Source of the DNA: Odontesthes bonariensis
Lineage: Eukaryota; Chordata; Actinopteri; Atheriniformes; Atherinopsidae
Assembly: GCF_027942865.1 (NCBI RefSeq)
Contig: NC_134509.1
Coordinates: 5,800,754 to 5,864,753 of the forward strand
Direction: 5' to 3'
DNA length: 64,000 nt
Shown: one piece after another, positions 9,980 to 24,300 of the stretch
How the letters are laid out: the number at the start of each line of letters is the position of its first letter
Position numbering within the stretch: position 1 is the stretch's first letter
Notes under the pieces: generated by a model
Database searches by the model: none
What the model was told of the DNA's origin: nothing
The model's input: the letters and a program-made list of their open reading frames with translations, nothing else
Translations under genes and position numbers: made by a program

Positions 9980-12900
9980 ATGGCAGACGAGAAGCCGAAG
10001 GTGAGGGCCGGGTTTTGTATGAAATTTTATTTTTCTCGGTGAATGTAAGTTAAAGGTGGGAGCGGTACAATGGAAAGCAGGCTTTGGGGCCAGTTTGCCA
10101 CAGTTATATTGTTAAAAAAAGGCTTATTTTCGAACACGAACAATCGCATTCGCTAGCAAGCTAGAGGGTGATATTAGCATAATAAGCTAACGCGGCTAAC
10201 GTGTGTGAGTCCATGGCAGATTGAAAGAAATGTTTATCATATCGTTTAGCTACAGTCATTCTATACTATGTTGTGAGTAGCGCTAACAATCTGCATGTAC
10301 TTTGAGGTGATTTAGTTATTTTATATCCAGTTGACTGGAGCAGGAACTGAGGAGATGAGTTAACCGGTAACCCGCAGTGTGCAAATGAAGCGGGCCAAAA
10401 TGCTATGCTCGATCTAAAATGGATAAATAAACCCTTTCAATGTGAAATAGTTTGATTGTACAGCTCGAAGCATGTATGCCTGGATGTAGGATTTTGTTGA
10501 AAGTGATGGTTATAATGTTGAAAGTGATTAGGCCGCTGATCATCCATGTAAGTTGTAGGCCATTAACAATTTACATGCTTATGCTAAAGCTAACGTTTGA
10601 AGTTATAATTTCGCTCCTCTCTGCGCACTGTAACTACATCCGCTTGGGACAGTGAGACGAATCAATTTACACATTTTTAGCGAGTGATGCTTATGTCCAG
10701 GCTGTATGAAATGTTTAAGTCTGTATCACCCGGACCCGGATGGCTACGCAAAAGTTTCACCCAAAATTGTTAAAGCAACTCGTCTCTGTTGGCTTGTTTT
10801 GTGTCTTCAGGAGGGAGTGAAAACGGAGAACAATGAGCACATCAACCTGAAGGTCGCAGGCCAGGATGGCTCGGTGGTGCAGTTCAAGATCAAAAGGCAC
10901 ACTCCTCTCAGCAAACTGATGAAAGCATATTGTGAACGGCAGGTGAGGCTGCTTCACACTTTCATTGTCACTTATAATAAATCATATATGAATTCCTGGC
11001 CTATAGACAAAATTGGGTTTTCAGTTATGACACAAATAGATTTGGAGTTGGACTGGGGGGGGGGTGGATGGTCTCAGTCGGTGGGAGTTTACAGACCCTC
11101 TGTTTCATGTGTGTTTTGATTTAATGGGAATTTGTCAAATCTGCTGTAATCAACTGGAGACCGAACTTATTGTAATGTTTGGTTTAATTTATTGAGTGAC
11201 ACATTTTAACACAAGCCTCTCTCGGGGCACATTGCATTGAAAGTTCAAGAGTTTACAAATTTACAGTGGGGACATTATATGTTATGATCCGTTCTTAAAG
11301 TTCTTGATCACCTGTTTGCCCATTAGGTGTGTTTTTAACACTATATCCCTCCGTCTCTCTGATCAGGGGCTGTCGATGAGGCAAATAAGATTTCGATTTG
11401 ATGGTCAGCCCATCAATGAAACAGACACACCTTCGCAGGTAAGGTTGCACAGGCTTGGTTAGGACAGACACACTTCATAATAACTTTACTGTTGTCTTGA
11501 ACTGAGGTTTGACTGATATAGAAAACTGAGCCTCACTGTTTGGATTCCAAAACGGCATTTATTCTATAAGCTACTAATGGGGTGTGAAGAAGTTCTGCTA
11601 GAACTCCGGAACGCAGGTGATGTTACATTTAATTGAAAAATTCCTGCATTTATTTTGTCATATCTATTCGATTCTTTCTAGACTTGCAGTTGGGCTGGGA
11701 TCTGTCTTAGCTGTCATAGGGTGAGAGGCAGGGTACATCCTGCCAAGGTCACCAGTCCATCGCAGGCTAACACAGAGTCAAAGACAACCATTCACACTCA
11801 TGCTTAAAGCCCATATTGAGTCACTAATTAACCGTACATGCATGTCCTTTGATTGGGGGAGGAAACCATCAAACTCGCACCAAACTCAATCCTGTATAGG
11901 AAGATCACACAGAAAAGCCTCTGTGGAGAAGCCTTATTGCCGTGTAGCAGCGGTGCTAAGTACTGCATAACTGTATCACCGTTCACTGTGATTTATTTTG
12001 AGAAATGCTTCAAAAAGTATTAGTAAGTAAGTACGATTAAATGTTAGTCCCTACCTGGCTCTTAATATTTTATTTTATAAGACAACAGTTTGATTTGTCC
12101 AGATCATCTCAATTAACTTGCTGTGTAATTGCGTTTGCGTGTTCTCCCCGTGTATGCGTGGGTTCTCTCTGGCTACTCTGGCTTCCTTCCATCGCCCAAA
12201 AACATGCATGTCAGGTTAATTGGTGACTTTAAATTGACCCTAGAAGTGAACGTGGATGGTTGTTTGTCTCTGGGATGGACAGGGTGTACCCTGCCTTTCA
12301 CGCAATAACAGCTGGGTTGGGCTCCACCCTCATTTAGAATAAGTGGGTATAGAAAATAGATAGATGTAATGGTGACTTAAGAAAAAAGCTCTGTGTAAAC
12401 TTTGCACCTTGGTATGTTGAGCCCGAAACCAGAGTTTTTCCTATCAAGAGGTTGGCGTTGGCTCTCCTTTAACCCCGACAAGATCGCCATGGCGATTCTG
12501 GCTTAACACAGGTCCTGCTCCTGAGCAGTTTGTGTTCAGAGCTCTAAAATGACTTCTTTCTTTTCGTGATCCCAACACAGCAAAGCCAGTCTGAAACATT
12601 TAAATCAGCTCTTAATTTGAAGAGTTTTTCTTTTCTCCAGTAGCCACAATCTGTGTGATGAAGAGTGACACATAGTAAGTACTTTGTCATGTTTAATTGA
12701 CCCCAAAAATAGGCCAGTATTATTAACAGGAGTAAGCGTTGTTAAGAAATTAGGTCCTAAATATAATTAAAGTCAACTAGTTCTAATCAGATGAGACAGG
12801 CAGGTCTTTACCTCTTTTCTTTACTTCTTTACCTCTCTTCAAAAGTAAAAGTGGTCTTTTAGCTTGTTAGTAAATGTGGTGCACATGAGAGGAGATTGAG

Positions 12901-13597
12901 AAGTGGGTATACTTCAATAACTGAAAAATAGGTGTGCAGCACACCACTGGTTTGAACCAACTTGAAAGCGTTTGATTGTTGTTTAACAGAAGTCTAATTG
13001 CCAGATAACTGCTAGAAAACAAAAATGTGATGGTCTTCTTAAAAATCAGCCATCAAATTAATTTCTTGCTCCAATGTTGACATTTTAATCGCCAAATCTA
13101 ATCATAACGCAGTGGCCTTTTTTTCAAGGTTTCCTCCATGAAATGGCTTGTACCCTGAACTAAAAGCCAACCGTGGCTGTGCTGACTTTGCTTCATTGTA
13201 CATCTCTGCTGTGAGTCATAAGACGAGCACGAGGTTTGATTTGGACATAAATCAAACTTTGCAGTATCGAGTGTTGCCATACTCTTGTTTTCTACAAAGC
13301 ACACAACTAACTCACAGAGCACCTGAGAAGAGACGGGAGACGGTGCCGCAGCTGCGAAAGGATCTTGGTTTACTTTGAAGTTGAGTCACGTGTTGAGACT
13401 CTGTTAAATGATAAATAATTCTAGGTTTTTTATCTCCACAGCTGAACCTGCTCAGAAGAAGCACATGAATAATGTTTATAACCCCTTTCTCTCAACTCTG
13501 ACCTGCTGACATTTGTAATGTTGTCTTGCAGCTCGAAATGGAGGATGAAGATACAATTGATGTGTTCCAACAGCAAACCGGAGGCTCTCCTCTTTAA
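9980..13597 (+). CDS. sumo2: Small ubiquitin-related modifier 2
   Basis: Four exons, 9980-10000, 10811-10942, 11367-11438 and 13532-13597, all with GT-AG junctions in phase 0, give 96 residues. SUMO2 is conjugated to lysines of target proteins by the E1 SAE1/UBA2 and UBC9, mainly in the nucleus and often under stress. The protein opens [15 protein letters not shown], which contains the VKTE motif whose lysine (K11) allows poly-SUMO chains. The ubiquitin fold is present, with [12 protein letters not shown], the [12 protein letters not shown]9/SIM-binding strand and [12 protein letters not shown]. The mature end is QQQTGG followed by SPL, which SENP proteases must remove. Apart from that tail (VY in mammalian SUMO2) it is almost identical to the mammalian protein as I recall it. 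The short C-terminal extension favours SUMO2 over SUMO3, and the neighbours gga3 and jpt1 agree. Confidence 0.96.
11681..11860 (-). repeat. Common fish non-LTR tail repeat, degraded copy
   Basis: The pattern 'GGGCTGGGATCTGTC ... GTGAGAGGCAGGGTACATCC ... CACCAGTCCATCGCAGGCTA ... CAACCATTCACACTCATGC' is a worn copy of the repeat also seen at 44866-45060 and 53735-53840. It lies in opposite orientation to the copy at 12120-12365. Confidence 0.7.
12120..12365 (+). repeat. Common fish non-LTR tail repeat, second copy in sumo2 intron 3
   Basis: It contains GTTCTCCCCGTGTATGCGTG, AAAACATGCATGTCAGGTTA, ATTGGTGACTTTAAATTGAC, GATGGACAGGGTGTACCCTG and a GTGGGTATAGAAAATAGATA end. This is the forward reading of the family whose reverse occurs at 11681-11860. 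Confidence 0.75.
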
Positions 13598-14029
13598 AGA
13601 CTGTTTCCTATGAACATCCCTACCTCCCCCTTTTTTTTTTTTTGTCACCGACTATCTTTGTTATACCCAGTCTTCAAATGCTCACAGCCAGAGCTCATAC
13701 CATCCAGTGGAATACTTGTACAAAATGCTGAAAGGCAGCAGGACAATTCGTGTAGTCTTTTATCATTCTGACTCTTAATTCAAATGTTAATATGTCTGAA
13801 TTGTGCAGTGTAGACAACCCGCAAGCAGCAGTGGCTGAAGATATTAAAAGATTATTTTTTTTCTTCTTCTTCTTAATCCCCCCCAAAGTTTGAAAAAAAT
13901 TCCACGGTCCTGGTTTTTGCTTTTATGCTCATGTCACTGGGGTTTTGATTCAGATAGAATTTCTTCATTAAGTAAGCCCTTGTTTTAATTCCACTGACAT
14001 CTGTTGTTGTTATAAAAATGTATTATTGG

Positions 14030-14035
14030 AATAAA
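14030..14035 (+). terminator. sumo2 poly(A) signal
   Basis: AATAAA lies 433 bases past the stop codon, followed within 20-40 bases by a GT-rich stretch (TGTTCTGGTTTTGTTTTTGG), a normal downstream element. Confidence 0.75.
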
Positions 14036-14059
14036 TTGAGTTTTTTGTAAAGATGTTCT

Positions 14060-15399
14060 GGTTTTGTTTTTGGGTATCCACATCCGAATATTTCCATGTT
14101 ATAAGGGGCCGCTGCATTGGTCTCAAAGCTCTCTTACTGCCGCCATACTGTTTTAAAGTTTGAACTTGGAGTCATTAAACATGTTTTCAGTCTTTAAAAA
14201 AAAACAACTGACCAGTCTTTGAAATATTTAGTGAACTTTTTAGACTTTCTTAATCGGATTGAGCTCCGTCTCACTGAGTTGATAGATCTTTATTGATTTA
14301 AAAAAAAGTTTGAACTCTTCTCTGGCAAGATGTATTATCATCCTGAAAAATGACATCACCAAACCAAAAGTAAACCTATTGTAGAACTAATGACTTCCAT
14401 CTCCCTCGCTCCATGACCTGTAATCGACCCCATATCACGAGTTTGCTTTTTTTAATTTGACCGGCATTCATCTTAATACGCCTGATTGGACCTGCTCCAA
14501 AGTCCCAACGTGGTCTCCTTGCTAAGTGCAGATTAATAATTCACCACTGATTCATCATCCACAGTCCATGCCTGCTTCTCTTCAGCCTGCTGTAACCTTG
14601 TTTTCCTCTGTTGATGTCTCAGTGATGGTTTACGTTTGGCTTTTCTGGATGTAAACCCTTCAATTTAGTTTGATTTTTTTTTCCATTCTTTTCAGTATGT
14701 TTTTTTTTTTTTAAAGAAGCTGAATGAACATCATCAAAGTGTGATGATTCCATATTTTTTTCCAACGGGCAGTAGAATGATTTCACAATTTATATTTTCT
14801 TTTTCACACATGAACATCATGATGTGATGTGATTTTTGAAAAAAATTAAATTTGGGCTTATTGCCTGTTGTCATTGGTATCTGACAATGAAACAGTTTAT
14901 CCAGCAGGACATGGTTATGCAGCTTCATAGAAGCTTAACATTTAACTAAGGCGAGCATTCCACACATTTGAGATCACTTGCCTGAAAAACGTTTGAGAAA
15001 GACCGGAAATACGGAGTTCTTAACAAACACGAACTTCAAATGTGTCACTTTTATAGAAATATGCATAATAATGAACAACTAATTTATCAAGGTTAATATA
15101 TTTTCATTATTATTGATATTCATATCTATATAGTATTTCTTTTCACTAGGTTTGATCATAAATACTAGTAACTCAGCAACCTTTTGCGATGTAACGTAAG
15201 ATTTATTTTGGAAATCCAACCGGAAGTAGAATGTTGTTCTCCAGCTCGTTTCCTACTCCGAGGAAGCAGGTGGATGAAGATTACTGAGAAGCGTTAGCTA
15301 GCATAGACAATGATGAGGTGGTGAAGTACTGTTAATAGAGGTGTAGTTCACGCGTTTCCCGACAGTTCTACTAATACTGTACAACATTCTGTGCAAAAA
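14060..15399. other. sumo2-jpt1 intergenic region and jpt1 5' flank
   Basis: I recognise no gene or mobile element here. The last 150 bases before the jpt1 ATG hold several upstream ATGs (for example ATGATG near 15311). No TATA box or other clear promoter element is evident. Confidence 0.5.
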
Positions 15400-18300
15400 A
15401 TGACGACTACCACGACATATCAAGGGATGGAGCCCGGTGCTAAAAGCAGTTCCAGGTAAAAAGGCGTCGTTCAGACCGTTATAAACCCGTTAGCTACCAT
15501 GTAATCGACAAGTTCAGGATCCTCTGACTTGAACCCCGATCATTTGAAAGATATTTTTTTCTTTCTAATGGCTCACTCACTTTTGTAATTGATAGATTGG
15601 AATTTGTTTGAAAAAAAAAATGGGACTGCAGACGACCGACACATGTCGGCACCACACCTTTGGATTCAAAGCGTTGTGATGGAACATTCCCATTATTGAC
15701 GTTAGCTTGCTATCTAAGCTAGATGGGCTGCATGCAGCCTCCTTTTGTGAGCATAGTTGGCGGTTACTGACAGGGCATCTCGGTGATAATACCCCTGTAA
15801 GCCTTTATATTTGACATGGTTTGTTCTGTCATTATTTTCTAGTATTTTTTTATGTTTTTCGTGCCTATCGTTCGGAAAACGAAAGCCACATCAGCTCGCT
15901 CACTCCAGTCGGGTGGGGCTTCCGCAGATTTCAGATCAGTTATAAAGATGGTTAGGTGGGGGCACAATAGGTCTGCCCCTTATTTTACCCGATTAAAGCA
16001 TGTTACCGATGGCCACATCTGACACTTAGCATATATACATATATATGTGTGTGTGTATATATATTTTTATATATATATATTTATATATAATGCAAATAAA
16101 AAATTAATAATTTTACTTAATTTGTAAATCAGCTTAATACCAGTGTGTATATTGCAAAAACTGCCCTATACCAGTATATTTACTAAAATAATTAACCAAT
16201 CTTCACCTTATTCATTTTTTAAATTTTTTTCTAAAGAAAAAAAGAATTATTGGTAAAATAACTGAGTCTACAGTGTCTTATTTTATTTTATTTATCCCAG
16301 CAGGACCTTTCAGTTACCGAAGAGCGATGTTGTCTAATACAGCAGCCCAGTAGGCCTGTCGCAGCCACATGTATTTCCATATCACCTGACTGTCATTGTT
16401 TTTGACTGCTATCATATTGCCTCATTAAAAATGTTTTTTTTTTAACAGTAAAAAATAAAAAACAGATGGATGACACATTAGCACTATGTCACTATTTCGA
16501 CTTTCTTTTCCATAGTTTTAGGTTCACTGAAGCTCTCTTAATCATCATGAATGGCACTTAAGACATGCAACTCAATTTGATCTCCTTCTCTGTGTGTCTT
16601 GAACCACAAAGAGACCACTCTGTCAGCAAAGAAAGATATTGTTCTGTTTTGATTTCCTTTTTTTTTCAGGAAACATGTAAAAGCAAAGGGCTTTCTTTGT
16701 GTTTCGTGGTAATGTGAAGTTCTGACATGAAACCAAACCATGTTAGATGAGAGAACTCAGAAGGATTTATAAAAGAAGTACAGCTGTAAAAGGAGATAAT
16801 AGCACCAGTCTATAAAAAAATTTCTGGATAGTCAAAGAAAGACAGCCACACCCTTTTGCCGTTTCTGTTTGCAAAGCTTAAAAGACAGTGGCGCCACTCC
16901 TTTTGCTGTGCCTATCCTTTCCAGGTGCATAAGCTGGCTGGATGCAGGGAGGAGTGCATCCTCTGAATGCAGGGGAAACATTTGCTGGTGTGGGAGGGCA
17001 TCGCCTTATAACTGCTTTACTGCGTGAGAGAGAGGCATCCAGCATGTGCTCCCGCTACTACACGTGGGGAGAAAAAAACAAAAAAAACCAGCTTGAATTA
17101 TTCAGCTTTAATAAACTCTTATCATCTCTTTTTTTCCAGGGTTTTGCGCCCACCTGGTGGTGGCTCCAACATTACTCTTGGTGCAGATGAAGAGAAGCCT
17201 CCTGTTCGGAAAAACAAGATGGCCTCCAGCGTCTTCGCCGAGCCAGAGGACCCTTACGCTAATCGAAGGAACAACCCACCAGGTACAGAGTGCCTTAAGT
17301 CCTAAAATTTGTTGTATTCATGCAAAATTCTTCCAACTCACTAAATTCTTCCAACTCCTCACATTGTCGCATTCCTCAGATTTTCACAATTCACCCCAAC
17401 TGTGGAGTCACACTAACTTAAAACCAGCGCATACAACTACTGATAACCAGGGGAATGCTGGGAAATATTAATACTTGCATTTTAGAAATACAGTGTATCT
17501 GTCTGCTGGACCAAACTCACAGTTTACCTCCAAAGGCTTCTCAGAATCTAGAACAGATGAAACTGCTTTCTGCCTCTTTACCAATTCTCAAACTTGTTGA
17601 GATGGGAAATTATGATATTGAGTTGAGCTTCGTCAAGTCCTTGTTCGATAAAAGGGTTTATTATAGAATGTAATCTGTATATTTGCAAAAGGAATATCAA
17701 GTTTGCTCATGGCGGAGCCATCGTAAATCAGATTGCCTTTGTGCCGTGGCTTTATCTTTTAGTTTTTTCACTGATGGGGTTTTCCAGCCCTTCTCTCGGT
17801 ACAATAATACACAGATGACACATGAAATAAAACACAAGACGAGATAAGATGTACTTTATTGATCCCCGTAGGGAAAGTCAGTCGTCCACCAACTCACAAA
17901 ACAAAAACAGACATGAGACACATTACCACATTCAATCTCAGGGTCCATCTGAAGTTCCTAGTTAAGTTCTAGTTGAGACTCAAACTTAAAAGGATGAGGT
18001 GGGGAAAAACAGTAAAAATATCCAAGACTGATGCTACACACTTAGCTTAAAGAGTCCGATGGCAGGTCTGACAAACAATCTCCTGAGCCTCTCTTCTGGA
18101 TTGCAACCATCCATGTCTGACCAGCCAGCACGTTGTGGAGAGGGTGCTCTTTATTTTAGCACTGCTCGCACCTTCTTCAGTGTGCAGCTCTCCACCACAG
18201 AGCTCATCGAGTCCAACCCCTGTCCTTCTCCCTGATGCTGCTTCCCCAGAAGACTGTGGCATAAAAAAAAGGATACTCGCCACAACTGACTGGTCGAACG

Positions 18301-21300
18301 TGTGACGCACCTCAGCCTCCGGAGGAAATACAGTCGGCTCTGTCCTCTCTTATACAGAGCCTCTGTGTTCCAGGACCAGTCCAGCTGGTGGTTTAAGTGG
18401 ACACCCAGATATTTGTAGGTCTCCATCACCTCAGTGTCCACATTCTAGATCTGCACTGGCTTAGGAGAAGGCTCAGTTCTGTGGAAATCCACTACCATTT
18501 CCTTTGCAGTGTCCAGAAGCACATAGTTCTCATCACTCCACTCTGATGGCCTCTATCAGCTGTCTGTACTCGTCTTTCTGTCCATTCCTGATGCATACCA
18601 CAATCGCCGTATCATTTGAATACTTCCAGATGTGGCAAGACCTGAAGTTGAACACAACAGGCTGAACAGGAAGGGAGCCAGAACAGTCCCCTGCGGTGCC
18701 CCCGGTGCCGCCCACAACCTTGTCAGAGACGCAGTTCCTCAATCTGACAAACTGTGGTCTAGCTTTCAGGTGGTCTGGGATCCAGCACGTCACAGTGGGT
18801 TCCACAGCCATCTTTTAAACACGATGGAGCCTGTACAGGACTGCATCTTATACACCCAGGGTTCCCTGTATGCAAACTGGGTCAGGTCCACTGCGTATCC
18901 CACTTGAAGTCTAAGTACCTTTAGAAGTAGCCGCTTCAGAATCTTCGTGATGTGTTATGTGAGGGCCACAGGTCTGTAGTTGCCTGAATGCCCAACCTTG
19001 GGCACCGGAACAAGACATGAGGTCTTCCACAGAACCGTTACCCTCCCCAGCTGTAGGCCAGTTTGTCCAATCTGTTGAAGAACAGATTGCACCCACTGGC
19101 TCTGCCCTACAAACTTCTCCGGTGTTGTTTTCCAACTTCTTTCTATAGTCGTCCCTTGCCTGGCGCAGTTCCCTCTTCAACTCATGCTGCACCTCACTGA
19201 GCTTGACTTGGTCTCCATCTCTAAATGCTTTCTTCTTCTAGTTCAGAAAAGCTCTGATGTTTCTGGTTATCTAAGACCTGTTGTTAGAGAAGCAATGAGC
19301 AGTCTTGGTTGGTACAACAGTGTCTCTGCAGAAGTTGATGTAATCTGTAGTAACATCTTACATTACCGGGAATAAAGCTGGTGCTACACCTGCATAGTGC
19401 TCAAACAAATAGGGAAATTGACTTTTTAAACTTAAAAGAACACCTTTGGTGCGTCTGTGCTCAATAAGCTTTAATAATAGTCTGAGAATGTATCGAGGCA
19501 ATAAATTAAATATGGTAATGTGGACAATAAGCTTATAAACGTTACCGTTGTTTGCCACAAAACTAGATAACTGACTTCCTACTAAAGATCTGTGAGAATA
19601 AATATAAACCTTTTGTGAACACTTCTTGATGTATTACTTTGTAGAGATTTATTTAAATCTAAATTACTGAGGAGCAGAACCAGATTCCTGAATCCAGCTC
19701 AAGCTGCAGTTAACATCTCAACACTGTAGTCAACACACAGCTGTGTTGGTCTGTCACCATAACGGGCGCTTTCATGGCTGCCCACCGCTCCAGGTTGGCA
19801 TCTGTCTCTGAGTGTGTGACCCTGTGCGTGTGTGTCAACAGGTGCCAACCTGGATGGGTTAAAAGCGGAGGACCAAATCTACCTTCGGGTATAAATAAAG
19901 TCACTTAACTTAACTTAACTTAACAATTATTGTAGAGATAATCGTAACCGTGCCCACGTGATGATCGTGACTTCATTCATTCTTATGAAAACGACCTGTT
20001 GACACTGGAGTTCTTCAGTGTTAGGAGTTTCTTCCTTCTAATGAAGTCATTTTGTTGCGCTCGTGTGTTCTGCTTTAGACAAAGTATGACTTCCTGGTCC
20101 AGTTTTCTTTAGAAAGCCTAAAAAAACATCTACTTCAAATTTATGTTCCTGTATTATTTTCTAAGGCTTACAAATGAATTTTAGCTGAAATGATCAATTC
20201 TGAAATGCTCCTTTGATATTTACACACTAATGTCGTCTGACTTTGACTCAGCAGCGTAACAGAAGCCTGTTGTGCTGATTCAAACCAAATGTACTAAAGA
20301 CAGAAAAATAACACATTTCACAACCACACAAAGTTTTAACTTTGCACCATTTGGGGAAATTTCCAGAACTCCGTGGCACATTTGTTCAAACTTTATTTTT
20401 TGTAGCTTTAACTGTGTCTAGCTTGGACACTCTCATCACAGGAGGGGTATTATGTATTACGCAATTCCCCTTCTCTTTGAAAGCTGCAATTACTAACATG
20501 AAGACAACACAGCACAATGATGCGGAAACTAGCTTTTTTCTAAAACATCTTCAGGTTTTTTCAGAGTCACACAATGGACCTGAAGTAACATGATAATATG
20601 CTTGGAGGATATTTAAAGACATTTTGTGTGGGCAGAGTCTTCATGTACATTGGAGCTTTCATATATGACATTTCCTTCTTCTTTCTTCCTTCTTTTACTT
20701 CTCTTAGCCATTCATACTGACAAGCCTGTGGCTCTGACGGTATTTTACCCGATCGAGTCTCATTTCTCCTTCCTCATTTTACTTCTCCTGTTTGTTTGGA
20801 GAAGTAAGTTCAAGCTTGATCCAACGGAGCCAGGTTGTCTGCTTCTTTGTCAAGCTGTTTCTTTATAGCCACTCGGTGGCTGCTCAACACAGAGAGCGCC
20901 ATTGGCTGTGTTGCCTCTATCTCATGCTGACATTACAGCATTATTATCCTCTTTCCCACATGTTACTGTGCCAACGCACCACCTTTGTTAACGCTTGGTG
21001 AGCACTCTTAGTACACTGTCTCACTATTCAATGATGTCTGAGTAATTTAAACGTATACAAAGTAGATATGTATGACAGACTTGATTACTGACTCCAGTGC
21101 ACTCGCTCAGTGGACTGTGTGGATGCGTTTCAAGTGAGTTGAAAAGTTGAAAAGATCCAAGAAGGTCCAGGAACAGGCTTTCAGTGGCTGGGTGCAAGGT
21201 CTGCTAATTAACAAGCCAGCATTGTGCTAATTTTTAATCCTCTTTTTGGCACAGTTATTAGTTCTAACAAGTTTTACTTCTGTTAGGAACTGAAGAAAAA

Positions 21301-24300
21301 GCCCCCACAGTAGGACGTGAGAGCTTGGCATTATTCAACATGACCTTTGAAAAGACTTTTGTAAGAAGACCCTTGGTGTGACCCTTGAACAAACTCCCCT
21401 ACTCATTTCAATTTATTCTAAAGTACAGGGCAAATCGAAAGATAATGTGACAATGAAACTTTGTCACAAATGTTAGGCATAATATAGGTCATAATGTCAG
21501 ATCAGTTCATCAGTAAACCACAGTTCTCAGAGTAGCTCTCTTTGTTTGGTCCCCTTTCACACATGTTGCCTACTTGCTTTAATTCATGAGAGACTGAAAC
21601 CCAAGACCCTTTTTTTCATGGCCGAAGTACTTCAGAAAACAGTCTGTACACTCGGGACCTTGTGAAAACTCTGTTGGACTTAACTCAGCAATTAGAGAAA
21701 ACAAGAGTAGAGCCCTATAATTTCTGCACGGAAATCACAGAATCTCACGAATATCACGGAATTTGACACAATTTGAATGAAATGCTATTTTCGTGTGGAA
21801 GAGGAACGTATGTCTGAAGAAAACTGCACAGAGGAAAGCAAATCTGGGTGGCACAGACTGAGCCCCTCTCCCTTCAAAACAATGTAAGCATGGCAAAGCG
21901 GCTGCACACGGCTCTGTCTTTGGCTATGTACACACGTAGCCGGGTATTTTTAAAAAGCAAACAAAGCAAGGCTGCTCAATTCATCCATTGATAAAATAAA
22001 TTCACAACTCTACGACATAAGAATTCATAAAAAATCATGTAGAATATAGCATATACTTTGTTGTCTACAGTAGTAGATCAACCCTCATCTTACTTTGAAG
22101 CTCCCAGATCAAGAAGTGACGTCAACGCAGCTTTAGCAGCAGAGAAGCTATTAGGCTTGTGTTGATAATAATAAACTCCTGGACTATGTACAAACTTCCA
22201 AATGCATTGTTTTGTGAGTACAGACCATATTTGTACTACTGTAGAAGTTTGGTGTCATGGCATGTGATATTAGTGTGGTAATTTTGGAGATACTGCCAGG
22301 GTCCGTTAGCGCTTGTACTAAGCTATTCGGGATAACTCAGTAACTCAGCTGATGTTCAGCCAATATCGAAAAAACTTCGGGTGGGCTACTTGGCTGGATG
22401 TCACGGTTCAAATGACCCTAGGGTGAATCTACTCCGAACTATCACTTTAAGGGTACAAACCCAGGTTTTCATATGTTGCTTCTACTCACTTTTGGTTTAA
22501 AAAGTAAATGACATGATGCGATATGTTTATGTTTCACTTTTAAAACCTGGTTATTTTGTTATTATGCCTTGATGTGTCTTGATAAAACTCACATGAATCG
22601 ACATGTATTTTCTATTGTCTGTTTATGTGCCCGTCTCCTCTCTCTGATCCACTGTGTCTTCTTGCTCCTCCAGGAGGAAAGCCCACAGGTGTGCTGTGTG
22701 GTGAGCCCTCAGCTCCCCTGAGGAGAGGTGGAAACCACACCGCCAATCACTCTGGAGATGCTCCTCCCACAGTAAGATCATGCCTCAGATCACAAGTTGA
22801 GGAAAAAGTGAAGCGAAACCTGAAGCCACACAAACAAACAACATAACTCCACATGATTTATAGTATGACTGTTTTTCTCTGTCACTGCTTACATTTAATT
22901 AGCTCGTGCAGTGGTGGGCCCCCAGGCCAACGGCAGCGGGTTCTGCATGGTGCTGTTTGGAAGCTAAAACTCTATCATTTACAGTTATTCACCTTTTTAT
23001 GGACAGTTGTTTAATATCACATCAATTGAGATTCTCTGTCTTTACATTTTGCTGTCACTTAAAGGTACAGCATTTGCGTTAGCATTGGCGCAAAGAAGTA
23101 GAACGGAGCCAAAATGAGACGGGTGAAAGTAACCATAACTTGCCCTTGCAAAATAACTCTTGCATAATAGTTTCATCTATTGAGGGAAAAAACTGTTCAA
23201 GGTTGTTGTGTCACTGGATGATCTAGTTCTTTCTTAGGAAGACTTCCTTGAAGTCAGTTATGACTTATCTTATCTTTTTTGTGTTAACTAGGGTTAGAGA
23301 TACGACTCTCTGTAGGCTTGTTTTGTCTCAACTAGTCTTTTAAAGAAGACGTACTGTGCCACTTTTTCACAAGCTGATACAGTTTCCCTGAATTTATTGT
23401 CTGCGACATGGTGCCTTAGCGCCTGCCTCTTTGGGATCTGTACTACTGAATAACCCTTTGGAGCACGTCATCTGCAGTTTGACCAAAGGCCGCTGATATG
23501 ACACAATTTCCTCTTTCAGACACAATCTAAGTTGTATATTGAACTGGTTCAAATGCTTAAACTACGCACTCCAAAAACTCTATACCTCCCTTTTTGTCCA
23601 CTCCTGTTTACATTTTCAGAAGCTAACATTAAGAACTGTTGCTTACACGGCCAATATGTTTGATTTTCTTTTAATAGCAGTTACCGATGCTGTACTTACG
23701 GTGCTGTTTGTGAGTTGATAGTGACTTCAAACAGCTAAATATATTGTCTTTACCACAGGAAAAAGGTGATTTTTTTTTTGTTTTTCCATATTGTGGAGGA
23801 GATTTTTTGTAGAGTTCTCCTACTGCACTGGCGGCCACATTTGCCCTGAAAGCACAAGCATGCTTATACCCAGAAAATTTAGCCTCGACTTTTACATTTG
23901 CAGTTTCCGTACAACAAGCAGGCATCATGCTGATAAAGTTGCATTTGCACGCCAAACACAGCAAAAAAAATATCTTCTTCATGTGTGTACATTTCTTTAG
24001 CCTGATGGAAGGAAGTTGAATACTGACATCTTCTTCTCTGTATCCTCTTCTTGCTTTAATTAGGATGGAGATGACTCTGTACGTGATAATGGTAAGCATA
24101 CAATCAGCTCCTCCCACACCTTTAGATGCTTGGATGGCCAGATCTATCTCCCCTGACAGATTTCTGCAAAGTCAGGTTTAACCTAAAAACCTGTAAAAGA
24201 AGGAAAGAAGGAAAGATGGGGATGTGATAGTATTTGGTTGTCAAAACATTTAGTTATTTTCAGAATGTCGAGTCCATTCTTTTTCAAGAATGGTTCAATA

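Larger units (their letters stand above)
10001..13531 (+). other. sumo2 introns
   Basis: Introns are 10001-10810, 10943-11366 and 11439-13531. The first two hold nothing I recognise. The third contains two copies, in opposite orientation, of a common fish tail repeat (listed separately). The donors are GTGAGG, GTGAGG and GTAAGG. Confidence 0.85.

Noticed and set aside
23671-24117. 148-codon minus-strand open frame over a small jpt1 exon
   Set aside because: The opposite strand carries the real 28-base jpt1 exon; the minus frame has no family motifs.
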